Source of the DNA: Planctomycetaceae bacterium
GTDB lineage: Bacteria; Planctomycetota; Planctomycetia; Pirellulales; Pirellulaceae
Direction: 5' to 3'
NCBI GenBank assembly: GCA_016794985.1
Contig: JAEUIQ010000005.1
Span: forward strand, 1-64,000
Length of the DNA: 64,000 nt
In this document: piece by piece, positions 46,750 through 56,452 of the stretch
Numbering within the stretch: position 1 is the stretch's first letter
Layout: the number at the start of each line of letters is the position of its first letter
Program-made: the position numbers and the translations under genes
The notes under the pieces: generated by a model
What the model was told of the DNA's origin: nothing
The model's database searches: none
Seen by the model: the letters and a program-made list of their open reading frames with translations, nothing else

Positions 46750-47330
46750 CGAGCCATTAGGGACCTCTGCATGTTCCACGCACCGAGGCCGTACGCTGCT
46801 GCGCCGACACCAAGTGAGATCCCCGATTTCCAACTCGATTCTCCCTTTCAAGGTCCTTGTCCGCGCAATCACGCACGCCACCAGGCCACGCCAAACGCCC
46901 GACCGCCAGCATTCGGCAACAATCAAAGCCGAAAATCGCCGTCTCCAATTTGTACACACAAACCGTGCCGAACATTTGTGTGAGTGTCCCGCGCTGCCGC
47001 TACGGGTTGGGAGAGTTGCCAGGCGGTTGGCCCGAACGATCATTGGGCTGCCACTGTTTTCCAACAGCTAGAACTGGCACGGAAGCGTGTTCGAGGGGCA
47101 TTGAAGCCAAGTTCATGACTTCACGTTGATCGTCGCACGTGATGAAGTCGCAGGTGAGTCGCATCCTGGAAAAGTGTTTGCTAGCACTTGGGTCGGTGTT
47201 TCGGATATCAGATCGGACAGCGGAATCGGCCAACGAATAGCGTCTGCCCACCGCGTTGTCCGGATTGGTCTTTGGGGCAGCGACGTGGCGTGTTATAGTT
47301 CTGTCTGAAGTACCTCGGCGAGCCCGTTGC
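46750..47330. other. gap containing the right flank of the IS4 remnant
   Basis: No credible gene. It holds the right inverted repeat (46957-46974) and, further on, the presumed promoter of the large exported protein gene. Confidence 0.45.
46957..46974 (-). repeat. 18-bp inverted repeat, right copy
   Basis: Exact reverse complement of 45426-45443. It is followed by GAGTGTCCCGCG, echoing the GTGTCCCGCG beside the left copy. Confidence 0.6.
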
Positions 47331-50300
47331 ATGACCGGACATGGAAGTCCAAGACAAACGAAACCTAGATTAGGGAAGCGATCACGGCTTGACCCATGGA
47401 GTATTGTATCGCTGTGGTGGGTCCTCACTTTGGCTTGCTCTGAGGTGAACCCGCTGGCCGTTCTGGGCCAACAAGCTTCGGTTTTGCGCCCCGCTGAGAA
47501 GTCTCGTCCACCCTCGACATTGCCGCTATTGGCGGAAAATCAGCAATCGAATCGGAATGCCGATTCACGCGCCATTCCATCAGCAGGACTATCAACTTTC
47601 GTCGCGGACGGGTCGGCGGTTAATCCGGCCGAGGGTAGCGGAAACTCACTTGATCTCGTCGCGGACGGCTCTGCCGTTTCATCGCCACCTATTCGTTTGA
47701 AATTGACTTTGGGTGGAGAGAAACCGGTGCGCTGGGAAGGTCATCTGCGTCTCCAATCGCCGAATTTTGGGACGTGGAGCAATCTAAATTTGCTCTCGAT
47801 CGAGCCAAAAACTTTAGGGCTCGTTCGATTGCAAGACGAGCCCCAAGAGATTCAATTTCTTCACACCGATGGAATTACCTACAATACATTTCAGGTGGAC
47901 TGCCTAGCCAGCTTGGACTCGGAGTTGGAATTGCAGTTACGGTCACCGGACAATCCCCAATGGACCTTTTACCAAAAGTTGACCTTGGGACAATTAGTGG
48001 AAGCTCCGTGGAGCTTGCGGTTGGCCAACAGTGGACACGGTATTTGGATCGAACGCCCGGAATTCGATCAACTCCTTCTCGAGTCCAACGTTGCTAAAGA
48101 AATTTTTGAGCCGGGCGAGACCTTTCAACTCACGGCCATTCCCAATCGTCTGCGGGTGAGTCAAGCGACGGCATTAAAATACCACGCCCAGATTACGGAA
48201 CTAAGCCGCAACACGTTGGTCTGGGAAGAACGCGGTGAGGTGGCTATTGATCAAGCGGGAGGTTACTTGCCATTGAAGCCGTTCCAGGTAACGGCGGGGC
48301 CAACGTCAGGTGTGTATCAATTCCAGTTGGATTTGTCGACCGCCAAGTCGACCATCACTTCGTTGCTACCGGCCAACGTCGTGGGAAATTCGGTCATTGC
48401 CAGTCGACAGAAGCAGTGGGTGGTTGGCCCTAGTTCTTGGGATCGCTTGACGCCGGCCGCGAGCGAATCGCTCAACGCCAGCGAGGAAACTAGAAAGTCC
48501 AATCGTGCAACATCGTTTGAAATCGTTGCATCGCAGTTGGTTAGTCCGTCGTTTCGTCCGTTTGAATTACAGCGACTTCAGATTTTGCAACGGATTCAAC
48601 CTTTCCCGCGTCCAAAAGAAGAACCGTTTGCGACTCGAAGTAGTGAGACTTTGCGAACAACGGAAGCGAATGGAAAAATGTTGTGGGAGTTAGGGCCCAA
48701 TCAATGGCGAATCATTGAATTGCCGCAATTGGACGCCGGTGCTTATTGGGTAGAGGTCGAGTTGGATAACGCGCGCAGCGGCCCGCTAGAACTCGACGTC
48801 GTGCAAACCGATCGATGGGGGCGGGTGCCGCATTGGACCACCGGCAGTCTCTGGAGTCCGATAAACGATCCGTTGTTGTTGGACATCGTCTCGGCCAAGG
48901 ACAAATCGGCGATCGCACCGCAGTGGCGCTCTCTACATTGGCTCAATCCGGCGGAGTCGCATCCTGGTACGATGCTGTGCTTGACGAATCGCAACCCAGA
49001 GAAAACGATCCGGATCGCTGCGATTCGAGTCGAGAAGTACGAACTCGCCTCCCGAAACGCGTCGGACGAGGTGATTGGAAAGCGTCAGGTCGGTTATTAC
49101 CTGGAAGCCCCATTGTTGACCTCGATCTTCTCCGCGCGCAAGCCCGCGCCGACTGCCGAATCGCCTCCGCTCAATGATTGGTTGAGTTATCACGATGCGG
49201 TTGGACGACTTGTTCAATTCCTTCGCGCGAAAAACTATAACTCGGTATGGTTGCCAGTGATCAAGCAAGGTGGAACGCTGTTTCCATTAGACGGGTACCA
49301 GACCTTGCCGCGCTTTGAAAACAGTTCGTTCGGCAACTTGTCGCAGGGCAATTCGAGGCTGGATGTTTTGGAGTTGCTACTCCGTGAATTTAGCCATCAT
49401 CAGATGGCACTGATTCCTGTCTTGGACTTTTCGATTGCCTTACCGGCTCGTTCGCAAGAACCTGTATTGATGGGTGGGCCGTTGGATCCGGTCCGTCAGC
49501 GTCAAGTGTTGGATATCGTGCAACAAATCGGTGAACGGTACCGACACCACGCCGCTTTTCAGGGGGTGGCGATCGAATTGAACCCCGAAAGCCCATTGCT
49601 CTTCCGTTCGTTAGGTGATGGTTTGAATCCGGACAACACCGCCAGGTTTTGCGCAGATCATTCGATTACGTGGCCAGAAACAACGATGGGCAGTCTGGCG
49701 GAAGCATCGCCGACGGTTATTGAAAACTGGGTATTGCAAAACCACTCGCAGCGTTGGTTGCAATGGCGTGCCAAGCGGCTCAACGAATTTTTTGAGCAAG
49801 TCCATGCCAGTTTACAGGGGACAGATTCGTCGCATGGCCACGCGCCTCTTAAGTTGCATCTCGTGGTCGCGAATTTTTATCGTCATCCAATGGTGCAAGA
49901 GCAAGTTTATCCTTCGTTACGCAGGCAACCGAATTGGGCCGAGCATTGGTTGCAACTGGGGCTGAACCTACAAGAATTTCAAGAAAAAACCGACGGCCCG
50001 AGACTGGTTCTGCAGCAGTCGTCGCGGCACAATCTTGAGTTGCCCGCGAATCGTCGCGAAATCGTAACGACGAAGTCGCCGGAGTTCTGGCAAACGCTGT
50101 CATCCATTTCAAATCTGGATTTCATTTCACAATCTGCATTAAATCACTCGACGGTCGACGCATTGTCGGACAAGCCATCCGACCACGTGGGCCAATCGTT
50201 GCTCAGTTTTGGCGTAGTCACGGATGGGACTGGATGTGAGGCGACTTGGGCTGAAGCGCTTCGGCGTCAAGATGTTCGCAATCTGTTGAATCAATCGGGT

Positions 50301-51554
50301 GGGTTGGCGCGTTCGGAGCAACCACGTGAAAGGGCATTCGCGACTGCGTTTTCACATTTGTTGGAGCAGGAATTTGTAGCGATGTTTCAGGACCCGTCTT
50401 CGCCGGTCGCGATTCGGCAGTTGGCTGGAGACAATCCTAAGTCGCAGTTCTATATCGTCAACGCGGCGCCCTGGCCCGCTTCTTGTTGGATTGATGCGTA
50501 CAGCTCAAGCGGCGAGGAGGGGGTGGCATGGAACAATGTCGTCACGAATGAGTTGATTCGGGCGGCAAAGATGGAGCCGTCGAACAATCGGCTCCAACCG
50601 GTTGGGTTCAATCGAAGTAGCGAGCCGAATATTCGCGTGACGTTGGAGTTGGCTCCCTATTCGTTGACTGTATTGGAGGGCCCGCCCATCCAAATATCGC
50701 AGGTCCATGTTCGCGAAGCCTCTGGCGAGGTGATCGAACAATTGCAGGAACTGAAGGCTTCCCTATTTCGAAGATTGCGACAAGCCACGACTAGTGCCGT
50801 TCCGTTGGACTCGATTCGCAATGCAGGATTCGAGGAGCCGTTGCGGCAGGCCATCGCGAGTTCGCCGGCAAATTGGAGTCATGGGGCTTTAAAAGAGGGT
50901 CAACAAATCGACCAAGATTCGGGCGTGGCCCACAGTGGAACCACCAGCCTTCGCGTCCGTAATTCGGAGGGCATTCTGTGGTTGCGGAGTAATTCGATAC
51001 CGCCACCCACGACCGGTCGCTTGAGTGTCACGGCCTGGATTCGCGCTAACCCACAGCAGCCATTGCCTTCCTTGCGATTGGCGATCGATGGACAAGGGAC
51101 CGACGAGAGAAAGTACTATCGGTTCGCCGAAATCCCGTTGGGGCAGTCAGTGGACATCAGCAATGGCACTCCGTCAAATGGGGAATGGCTGCCTATCGCG
51201 GTCCACTTCGACGACATTCCCGAGACGGGGTTGACCAGCCTGAGAGTCGGTTTCGATGTGCTGAAATCGGGAGAAATTTGGATTGATTCGATCCAGTGTT
51301 TCGATCGTTGGTTGGACGCCAACGACCAAAACGTTCTTTCGAATCGTTTGGGACTGGCCGCCTTCTCCTTGGATACAAAGCAAAACTCGTGGGCCGCGTT
51401 GCAAACATTGGACGACTATTGGCTGCGATTTTTGGTTGCCCATGTTTCCGATCCTAATCAACTTGCCGATTCGTCGTCGGGCCAAGCTCAACCGGCATCG
51501 GAACCGCCCTCACGTAGTGCCCGCGGTGCGCGACGTTTTCTTCCACTGCGATGA
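47331..51554 (+). CDS. large exported protein with TIM-barrel glycosidase-like domain and C-terminal carbohydrate-binding-like domain
   Basis: 1,407 residues from ATG 47331. A long N terminus with a hydrophobic run (about 25-48, IVSLWWVLTLACSEVNPLAV) is a likely signal peptide. Residues about 120-500 look like beta-sandwich material. At about 620-860 a barrel-like segment resembles the family 10-like glycosyl hydrolases of bacteria (AVGRLVQFLRAKNYNSVWLP, MALIPVLDFSIALP, FQGVAIELNPESPLLF). Around 1162-1330 a jelly-roll segment of CBM4/9 or LamG style appears (NAGFEEPLRQ, AHSGTTSLRV, GRLSVTAWIRAN, GEIWIDSIQCFD). It probably binds and perhaps cleaves a polysaccharide outside the cell. I could not assign catalytic acids with confidence. 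Confidence 0.7.
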   Translation: MTGHGSPRQTKPRLGKRSRLDPWSIVSLWWVLTLACSEVNPLAVLGQQASVLRPAEKSRPPSTLPLLAENQQSNRNADSRAIPSAGLSTFVADGSAVNPAEGSGNSLDLVADGSAVSSPPIRLKLTLGGEKPVRWEGHLRLQSPNFGTWSNLNLLSIEPKTLGLVRLQDEPQEIQFLHTDGITYNTFQVDCLASLDSELELQLRSPDNPQWTFYQKLTLGQLVEAPWSLRLANSGHGIWIERPEFDQLLLESNVAKEIFEPGETFQLTAIPNRLRVSQATALKYHAQITELSRNTLVWEERGEVAIDQAGGYLPLKPFQVTAGPTSGVYQFQLDLSTAKSTITSLLPANVVGNSVIASRQKQWVVGPSSWDRLTPAASESLNASEETRKSNRATSFEIVASQLVSPSFRPFELQRLQILQRIQPFPRPKEEPFATRSSETLRTTEANGKMLWELGPNQWRIIELPQLDAGAYWVEVELDNARSGPLELDVVQTDRWGRVPHWTTGSLWSPINDPLLLDIVSAKDKSAIAPQWRSLHWLNPAESHPGTMLCLTNRNPEKTIRIAAIRVEKYELASRNASDEVIGKRQVGYYLEAPLLTSIFSARKPAPTAESPPLNDWLSYHDAVGRLVQFLRAKNYNSVWLPVIKQGGTLFPLDGYQTLPRFENSSFGNLSQGNSRLDVLELLLREFSHHQMALIPVLDFSIALPARSQEPVLMGGPLDPVRQRQVLDIVQQIGERYRHHAAFQGVAIELNPESPLLFRSLGDGLNPDNTARFCADHSITWPETTMGSLAEASPTVIENWVLQNHSQRWLQWRAKRLNEFFEQVHASLQGTDSSHGHAPLKLHLVVANFYRHPMVQEQVYPSLRRQPNWAEHWLQLGLNLQEFQEKTDGPRLVLQQSSRHNLELPANRREIVTTKSPEFWQTLSSISNLDFISQSALNHSTVDALSDKPSDHVGQSLLSFGVVTDGTGCEATWAEALRRQDVRNLLNQSGGLARSEQPRERAFATAFSHLLEQEFVAMFQDPSSPVAIRQLAGDNPKSQFYIVNAAPWPASCWIDAYSSSGEEGVAWNNVVTNELIRAAKMEPSNNRLQPVGFNRSSEPNIRVTLELAPYSLTVLEGPPIQISQVHVREASGEVIEQLQELKASLFRRLRQATTSAVPLDSIRNAGFEEPLRQAIASSPANWSHGALKEGQQIDQDSGVAHSGTTSLRVRNSEGILWLRSNSIPPPTTGRLSVTAWIRANPQQPLPSLRLAIDGQGTDERKYYRFAEIPLGQSVDISNGTPSNGEWLPIAVHFDDIPETGLTSLRVGFDVLKSGEIWIDSIQCFDRWLDANDQNVLSNRLGLAAFSLDTKQNSWAALQTLDDYWLRFLVAHVSDPNQLADSSSGQAQPASEPPSRSARGARRFLPLR

Positions 51555-51561
51555 CATGCGT

Positions 51562-52128
51562 CTATCGAAATTGATCGACCTCGATCTTCCAGATCTTCTC
51601 GGCCTTCGGAATGCTTTCTTGGGGACGTAGTTTGGCAATCGTTAAGAATTCAGCGAACTTATCTCGACGGAGTGAAAATTGGTACACGATCCCATCGGCG
51701 GCGGGCGGATTGGATTCACTCTGGCCGTCATTGTGTAACTTGATGGTCAGACGCTGCAAATGCATGTCTTGGACGCGAATCAGATAGTCCGCCAGTTGTA
51801 ACAGAAGTGCTTTGAGGTGAAACTCCTTCAAGGCCTTATCGAGCTCGGCTGATGCTTTGTTCTCCATTATCTTTCGCACCACTTGATCGTCGTTGCAGCG
51901 AATACTCAAGGTGACTTGGTGTCCGACTGGCTCGGAGGGCACCAATTCGAATTGGGACAAGTTGAAGATCCGCTCGGCAAGTTGTTTCAGTTTGTCTTCT
52001 TCAGTCAGGCTCGTGTCGTCGATGATTTCACGAAGTTGGTCGTGGTGTGACGGGGTGCTGCCACAGCCAAGCATGAAAAAAGCCAAGAAGACGCTCCAGA
52101 AACAACCGCAAATCCAACGATCCGGCAT
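51562..52128 (-). CDS. small lipoprotein of unknown function
   Basis: 188 residues from ATG 52128, with GGAAG just upstream; the frame extends to 52173 but that part precedes the signal. The N terminus MPDRWICGCFWSVFLAFFML ends in GCGS, a lipobox with Cys22. The mature part is mixed alpha/beta with a charged helix (DDTSLTEEDKLKQLAERIFN) and ends in short strands (YQFSLRRDKF, EKIWKIEVDQFR). No domain recognised. It converges on the large exported protein gene, leaving only 7 bases between stop codons. Confidence 0.7.
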   Translation of the reverse strand: MPDRWICGCFWSVFLAFFMLGCGSTPSHHDQLREIIDDTSLTEEDKLKQLAERIFNLSQFELVPSEPVGHQVTLSIRCNDDQVVRKIMENKASAELDKALKEFHLKALLLQLADYLIRVQDMHLQRLTIKLHNDGQSESNPPAADGIVYQFSLRRDKFAEFLTIAKLRPQESIPKAEKIWKIEVDQFR

Positions 52129-52450
52129 ATCTCTTCCCGTATGCAATAAGGAGTAATCTTCGGTCGAATCCAACCGCCCGCTGTCGATGGTCTTGGTCGA
52201 TCCCCGCAGTCCAATTTCAAGAAGGCATGGTCGTGGCCCGTCCCATCGGTCCAGTGCACCCCCTCCGAACGTATTGCGATTATCGAGCCTGCCATCTCGT
52301 CACGATAGGGGCCGCAAGTCACGGGCTCGTGCGTTCTGTGCCGGATTGGAAGCGTCTTGTCCCGGAGAAATGTCAATTATTGGCTGGCGCAGTGACCCGT
52401 CGGGCCAAGAGCACTAGGCGTTGCGGCAAAGCGCGATAAACTTGGAAGCC
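52129..52450. other. gap between divergent genes
   Basis: No gene recognised. Promoters for the lipoprotein (leftward) and the sigma-54 activator operon (rightward) must lie here. No convincing sigma-54 (-24/-12) site was seen. Confidence 0.4.
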
Positions 52451-53569
52451 ATGGATTGGATCGAAATTGACAGCCTGCAGCATGCCACTGAACAGTCCCT
52501 AGTTTCCGGACTGATCGGTACCAGTGCGCCGATGCAAGAAGTCTATCGAATGACGCGGAAGGCGGCGGGGTCGCAGGCTTCCGTGCTCTTGATTGGGGAG
52601 ACCGGGACCGGGAAGGAGCTCATTGCGAAAGCGCTTCACCTGATGAGCAATCGCGAAAGCGGTCCTTTGGTCAAGGTCAATTGCGGAGCGTTGAGTGAGA
52701 GTCTTCTCGAAAGTGAGTTGTTCGGTCACGTTCGTGGTTCATTCACAGGTGCGGTTGCGAATCGGACTGGGCGGTTTGAAGCCGCCCATACGGGCTCCAT
52801 TTTCCTAGATGAGATCAACTCCACGAGTCTTCAGCTTCAAATCAAACTGCTGCGGGTATTGCAAGAGCGCGAATTCGAACGAGTTGGTGACACGCAAACC
52901 GTGCAAGTGGATGTGCGCGTCATTGCGGCCAGCAACCGCGACCTGTGGAGCTTGGTGAAACGTAACGAATTCCGCGAAGACTTGTATTGGCGTCTGAATG
53001 TTGTCCCGATTCAGATTCCACCGTTGCGAGCTCGTCCGGGCGACATTCCCTCTTTGGTTCGGTTTTTTGCCAAACACTATGCGGACGCCAATCAAGTCGT
53101 GATCCATCGGATTTCGGCAGAAGCTTTGGAGGCTTTGCAAGCCTATAATTGGCCAGGAAACGTTCGAGAATTACAGAACTATATTGAACGAGCAATTATA
53201 CTATCGGACGACGACACGATTTCCCGTCAGCACTTGCCACCGCACTTGTTTGATGCGGAAGTGGCGGCGTTGATGACCGCTCCGTTGTTAGGGGCGGACG
53301 CCAAGGAACTGGACGACATCGAGCTATCGGAATTAGTCAAGCATGTCGTGCAGCGTGGGCTTCAAGTGGCCGATCCAGCGGACGCGGAGCTGCACTCACA
53401 GGTCATCGATCAATTCGAAAAAGAACTACTGAATCAAGTCTTGAGTCGATGTGGAGGCGTTCAAACCAAGGCGGCCACCTTGTTGGGAATCAATCGCAAT
53501 ACATTGTACAAAAAACTGAAACAGTTTGGTTTGGAACAGGCTGATCAGGGCGACGAGAAAGAGGCTTAA
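52451..53569 (+). CDS. sigma-54-dependent transcriptional activator (AAA+ and Fis HTH, no receiver domain)
   Basis: 372 residues from ATG 52451. An AAA+ domain starts almost at once: Walker A GETGTGKE at 49-56, the sigma-54 contact loop GSFTGA at 96-101 (normally GAFTGA), Walker B GSIFLDEI near 117, and the arginine-finger region REDLYWRLNVVPIQIPPLR. WPGNVRELQNYIERA and a Fis-type helix-turn-helix (VQTKAATLLGINRNTLYKKL) end the protein. It lacks any N-terminal sensory or phospho-receiver domain, so activity may be set by a partner protein or by its level, as in PspF. It is the first gene of an operon with a CcsA/HemX-like protein (4 bases on) and hemA. Confidence 0.93.
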   Translation: MDWIEIDSLQHATEQSLVSGLIGTSAPMQEVYRMTRKAAGSQASVLLIGETGTGKELIAKALHLMSNRESGPLVKVNCGALSESLLESELFGHVRGSFTGAVANRTGRFEAAHTGSIFLDEINSTSLQLQIKLLRVLQEREFERVGDTQTVQVDVRVIAASNRDLWSLVKRNEFREDLYWRLNVVPIQIPPLRARPGDIPSLVRFFAKHYADANQVVIHRISAEALEALQAYNWPGNVRELQNYIERAIILSDDDTISRQHLPPHLFDAEVAALMTAPLLGADAKELDDIELSELVKHVVQRGLQVADPADAELHSQVIDQFEKELLNQVLSRCGGVQTKAATLLGINRNTLYKKLKQFGLEQADQGDEKEA

Positions 53570-53573
53570 ACCA

Positions 53574-54458
53574 GTGGATTTGATCTTGGCGTTGCTGGCC
53601 GTTGCCGCTTATGCTGCCGCGTGGACTCTTGGCTGGTGGCGATGGCAAGTATCGAGAACCTCGTCCGATGGTATTTATGCCAATAGTGATGAAGTCGTGC
53701 CGGCGCATCGTTTGAATGTCGGCTTCAACGTTTTGGTGCTCGTCGGACTGATTGCTCAATCGGCCTTTTTGATCGTCACGGTCCAGATGGACTTGGCGAA
53801 GACTCTGTTTCCCTCAGGTTGGTTTGTTTGGGGAAATCTTGGTGCTTGGCTGTTGATTGCAGGCTTGGTTTTGCAACTGAATCATCGCCGAATGCATGTG
53901 TTCGGACTGTTCGTGCTGCCTGTTGCCCTCGTCTTCTTTGGCCTGGCGTATTTCGCGCATCGACCGGCGGCCAACGAATTGAACTCTGCCCCAGTTATTT
54001 GGCGATCGTTGCACGCGGGAAGCTTGATTGTCGGTAGTTTGGCGACGGTGGTCGCATTTTCGTCGGGCGTGTTGTACATGATGCAGTCGAATCGTCTCAA
54101 GCAAAAGCGGCCATCACTTGGCTCTGCGATACCGAGCCTCGAGAAACTTCAATTATTCGGCGAACGCGGATTGCTGTTTGCGACATTAGCCGTTGGACTG
54201 GGTTGGATTAGTGGTGTTTTGATGAATTTGGTTTCGCAAGCTGGGCAGCCGATTGTCGTTTGGTCACATCCGGTAATCTGGACAGCGTCGTTACTCTTTG
54301 GCTGGCTGTTGGCGGCCACCATGTTCGGATTATTGTACGAGCCAGCCCGATACGGACGCAAAGTTGCCTATTTGACGATCGCCACGGGTCTGTTTTTGGC
54401 GATCGAGTTGTTCGTTGTGTGGTGGACAGGGCATGGCGGTGGAGGTCGAATGGAATGA
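53574..54458 (+). CDS. CcsA/HemX-like integral membrane protein
   Basis: 294 residues from GTG 53574, preceded by AGAGG and only 4 bases after the previous stop; a TTG at 53526 lies inside the preceding gene. About eight membrane segments cover the whole chain. Its layout fits the cytochrome c assembly family (PF01578) in its HemX form: no long WWD haem-handling loop is visible, but the conserved SLHAGSLIVGSLATVVAFSSGVLYM helix with its His is present (near 155-180). HemX-type proteins accompany hemA in many bacteria and influence the level of glutamyl-tRNA reductase; a haem-transport role is the alternative. Its stop overlaps the hemA start by ATGA. Confidence 0.82.
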   Translation: MDLILALLAVAAYAAAWTLGWWRWQVSRTSSDGIYANSDEVVPAHRLNVGFNVLVLVGLIAQSAFLIVTVQMDLAKTLFPSGWFVWGNLGAWLLIAGLVLQLNHRRMHVFGLFVLPVALVFFGLAYFAHRPAANELNSAPVIWRSLHAGSLIVGSLATVVAFSSGVLYMMQSNRLKQKRPSLGSAIPSLEKLQLFGERGLLFATLAVGLGWISGVLMNLVSQAGQPIVVWSHPVIWTASLLFGWLLAATMFGLLYEPARYGRKVAYLTIATGLFLAIELFVVWWTGHGGGGRME

Positions 54459-55729
54459 AGCTGGTTGTCATAGGCGCCAGTCATCATTTGACGCCACTCG
54501 ATATCCGAGAAAGACTGGCAATCCCTAAATCCCGACTACCTGAAGTCTTGCAGGGCTTGCAACTTGCCGTGCCGTCGGTGGAGAGCGTCCTGTTGAGTAC
54601 CTGTAATCGAACGGAATGGTATGTAGCAGCCCCGAGCGATCAGATAGCCGATGCGGAAGGGTGGATCGTGGATTGTTTTGCGCGTCAGGCGGAATTGACG
54701 GTCGACCAACTGCAACCGTATCTGTTTCAATTGGCAGATCAGGCTGCCACCGAGCATTTGTTTCGGGTCGCTTCGAGCTTGGACAGTATGGTCATCGGAG
54801 AGTCGCAGATTATTAGCCAAGTGCGGGAAGCTTACGATGAAGCCGCCAAATCGCAACGTTTGTTACCCGCGGTGCATTCGTGGTTTCAGAAGGCGGTTGC
54901 TGTCGCTAAAGCAGTTGCCACAGAAACCGCTTTACATCGCCACCGAGTGAGTGTTCCCAGTGTGGCGATCAGCGGCTTTGCGGCTGACATTTTCGAAACG
55001 TTAACCGACAAACGAATACTTTTGATCGGCGCGGGACAAATTGCCGAAGAAACCTTGGTTTACCTGCGCGATCACGGTGTTCGATCGGTACACCTTGTCA
55101 ATCGTACCGCCAGTCACGCGACGGAGTTGGCCGAACGATTTGATGGCACCGCGCATCCCTGGGACGATCTGACCAATCAGATTCAGATGGCGGATTTGGT
55201 TGTCTCGACGACTGGTTCAACACATCAAATAGTGGACTTGGCGACTTTTCAAAAGCTGTACCAAAAGAGACGGCAGCGACCGTTATTGGTTTTAGATTTG
55301 GCAATCCCGCGCGATTTCGAGCCTGGCATCGCGGACTTGCCGAACGTCTATTTGTACACGATCGACGACTTGAAGGCGCAATGCCAACGCAATCTTCGCA
55401 TGCGCGAAAAGGAATTGCCCAAGGCCGAAGAATTGGTGCGGCAACATGTCGCGCGATTTCAACAAGAGTGGAACCTGCGTCATTCGGTCCCCGCGATTCA
55501 GCAACTGCGAGATCGAACGGACGAAATCAAGCAAGAAGAATTGACCAGATTGCTGAACAAGATCCCTGATTTGACGCCCGATCTCCGCAAGGAGTTGGAG
55601 ATTGCCTTCGATCGCTTGGTGAACAAGATTCTGCATCGTCCTTTGACTTCCCTTCGTGCGGAGGCCAAATCTGGGCAACCGCAGCAATTGGCGGATTCGC
55701 TGAAGCGGCTCTTTCAGCTAAACGATTGA
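54455..55729 (+). CDS. hemA: glutamyl-tRNA reductase
   Basis: 424 residues. It reduces glutamyl-tRNA to glutamate-1-semialdehyde with NADPH, the first committed step of haem synthesis by the C5 route. Catalytic Cys50 is in LLSTCNRTEWY. SSLDSMVIGESQI, the NADPH fold RILLIGAGQIAEETLVYL, VVSTTGSTH and LDLAIPRDFEP are all typical, and the C-terminal dimerisation helix is present. ATG 54455 is fixed by the ATGA overlap with the membrane protein gene; the longer open frame upstream is within that gene. No hemL or hemC follows. Confidence 0.96.
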   Translation: MKLVVIGASHHLTPLDIRERLAIPKSRLPEVLQGLQLAVPSVESVLLSTCNRTEWYVAAPSDQIADAEGWIVDCFARQAELTVDQLQPYLFQLADQAATEHLFRVASSLDSMVIGESQIISQVREAYDEAAKSQRLLPAVHSWFQKAVAVAKAVATETALHRHRVSVPSVAISGFAADIFETLTDKRILLIGAGQIAEETLVYLRDHGVRSVHLVNRTASHATELAERFDGTAHPWDDLTNQIQMADLVVSTTGSTHQIVDLATFQKLYQKRRQRPLLVLDLAIPRDFEPGIADLPNVYLYTIDDLKAQCQRNLRMREKELPKAEELVRQHVARFQQEWNLRHSVPAIQQLRDRTDEIKQEELTRLLNKIPDLTPDLRKELEIAFDRLVNKILHRPLTSLRAEAKSGQPQQLADSLKRLFQLND

Positions 55730-56452
55730 TTAAGAATTCATCGTGTTCGCTCCGGACTTATCCACGATGAACGCTGTGGCGAATGGTTTGTTTTGGGCGA
55801 ATCAACGCGTCTTGTGGGATGTCTTGCTAGGTGCTCGATGCGAGCTTGTCGAGCAAGGGCTAAGGATCGGCCCAATCTTGCGGCTGGTGGGGCAGTGTTG
55901 TCACCGGTCAAGGTTCTGGCTTGTGTCGGTCTCCGTGGCTATGCCATGATGGAAGTGCCGCTAGAACCGGGCGAGCCTGTACTCTGGCTCAGGAATTGAC
56001 GGTTGATGCGAGGCACAAATGGACTCGAAAAATGTCTTGCAAGGTTACCGGCGGTGGAAGCTGCGGCGAATGCCGATTTTGACGAATTTGATGAAACTGC
56101 GTTGAACCGTTGCTTTTTTAGCTGAGGGGTTTGGCCAAATTGTGACTCGGGACCTTTCGGCATGACCTAGCATTGCCTCGCCATCGTTGCGAACGATGGA
56201 ATAGACCTGCATAATCCGCACGGGCATGGCAAAGACGTTTCACCATTCGATCCATTACCGATCGAGTCAGGAACAAACGCGGGCTGGCAAGACTCACCAT
56301 GATGAATACAACCGTGTCGAACTTGTCCGCTCGGCAAAACGCACGCTGCTGCACGGCATCGTAAAAAATGGACGCGTTTGCATTCGTCGTATCAACGCCA
56401 TCGTTCGTGAGGGATGCCAGGGGCCATATTTGAGGGATGCTTACTCCCGCAC
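55730..56452. other. gap without recognised gene
   Basis: About 720 bases with short open frames on both strands. The best of them, 56226-56456 on the plus strand (76 codons, basic), would overlap the sensor gene by four bases but has no ribosome binding site and no known relative. No RNA gene or repeat seen. Confidence 0.4.
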
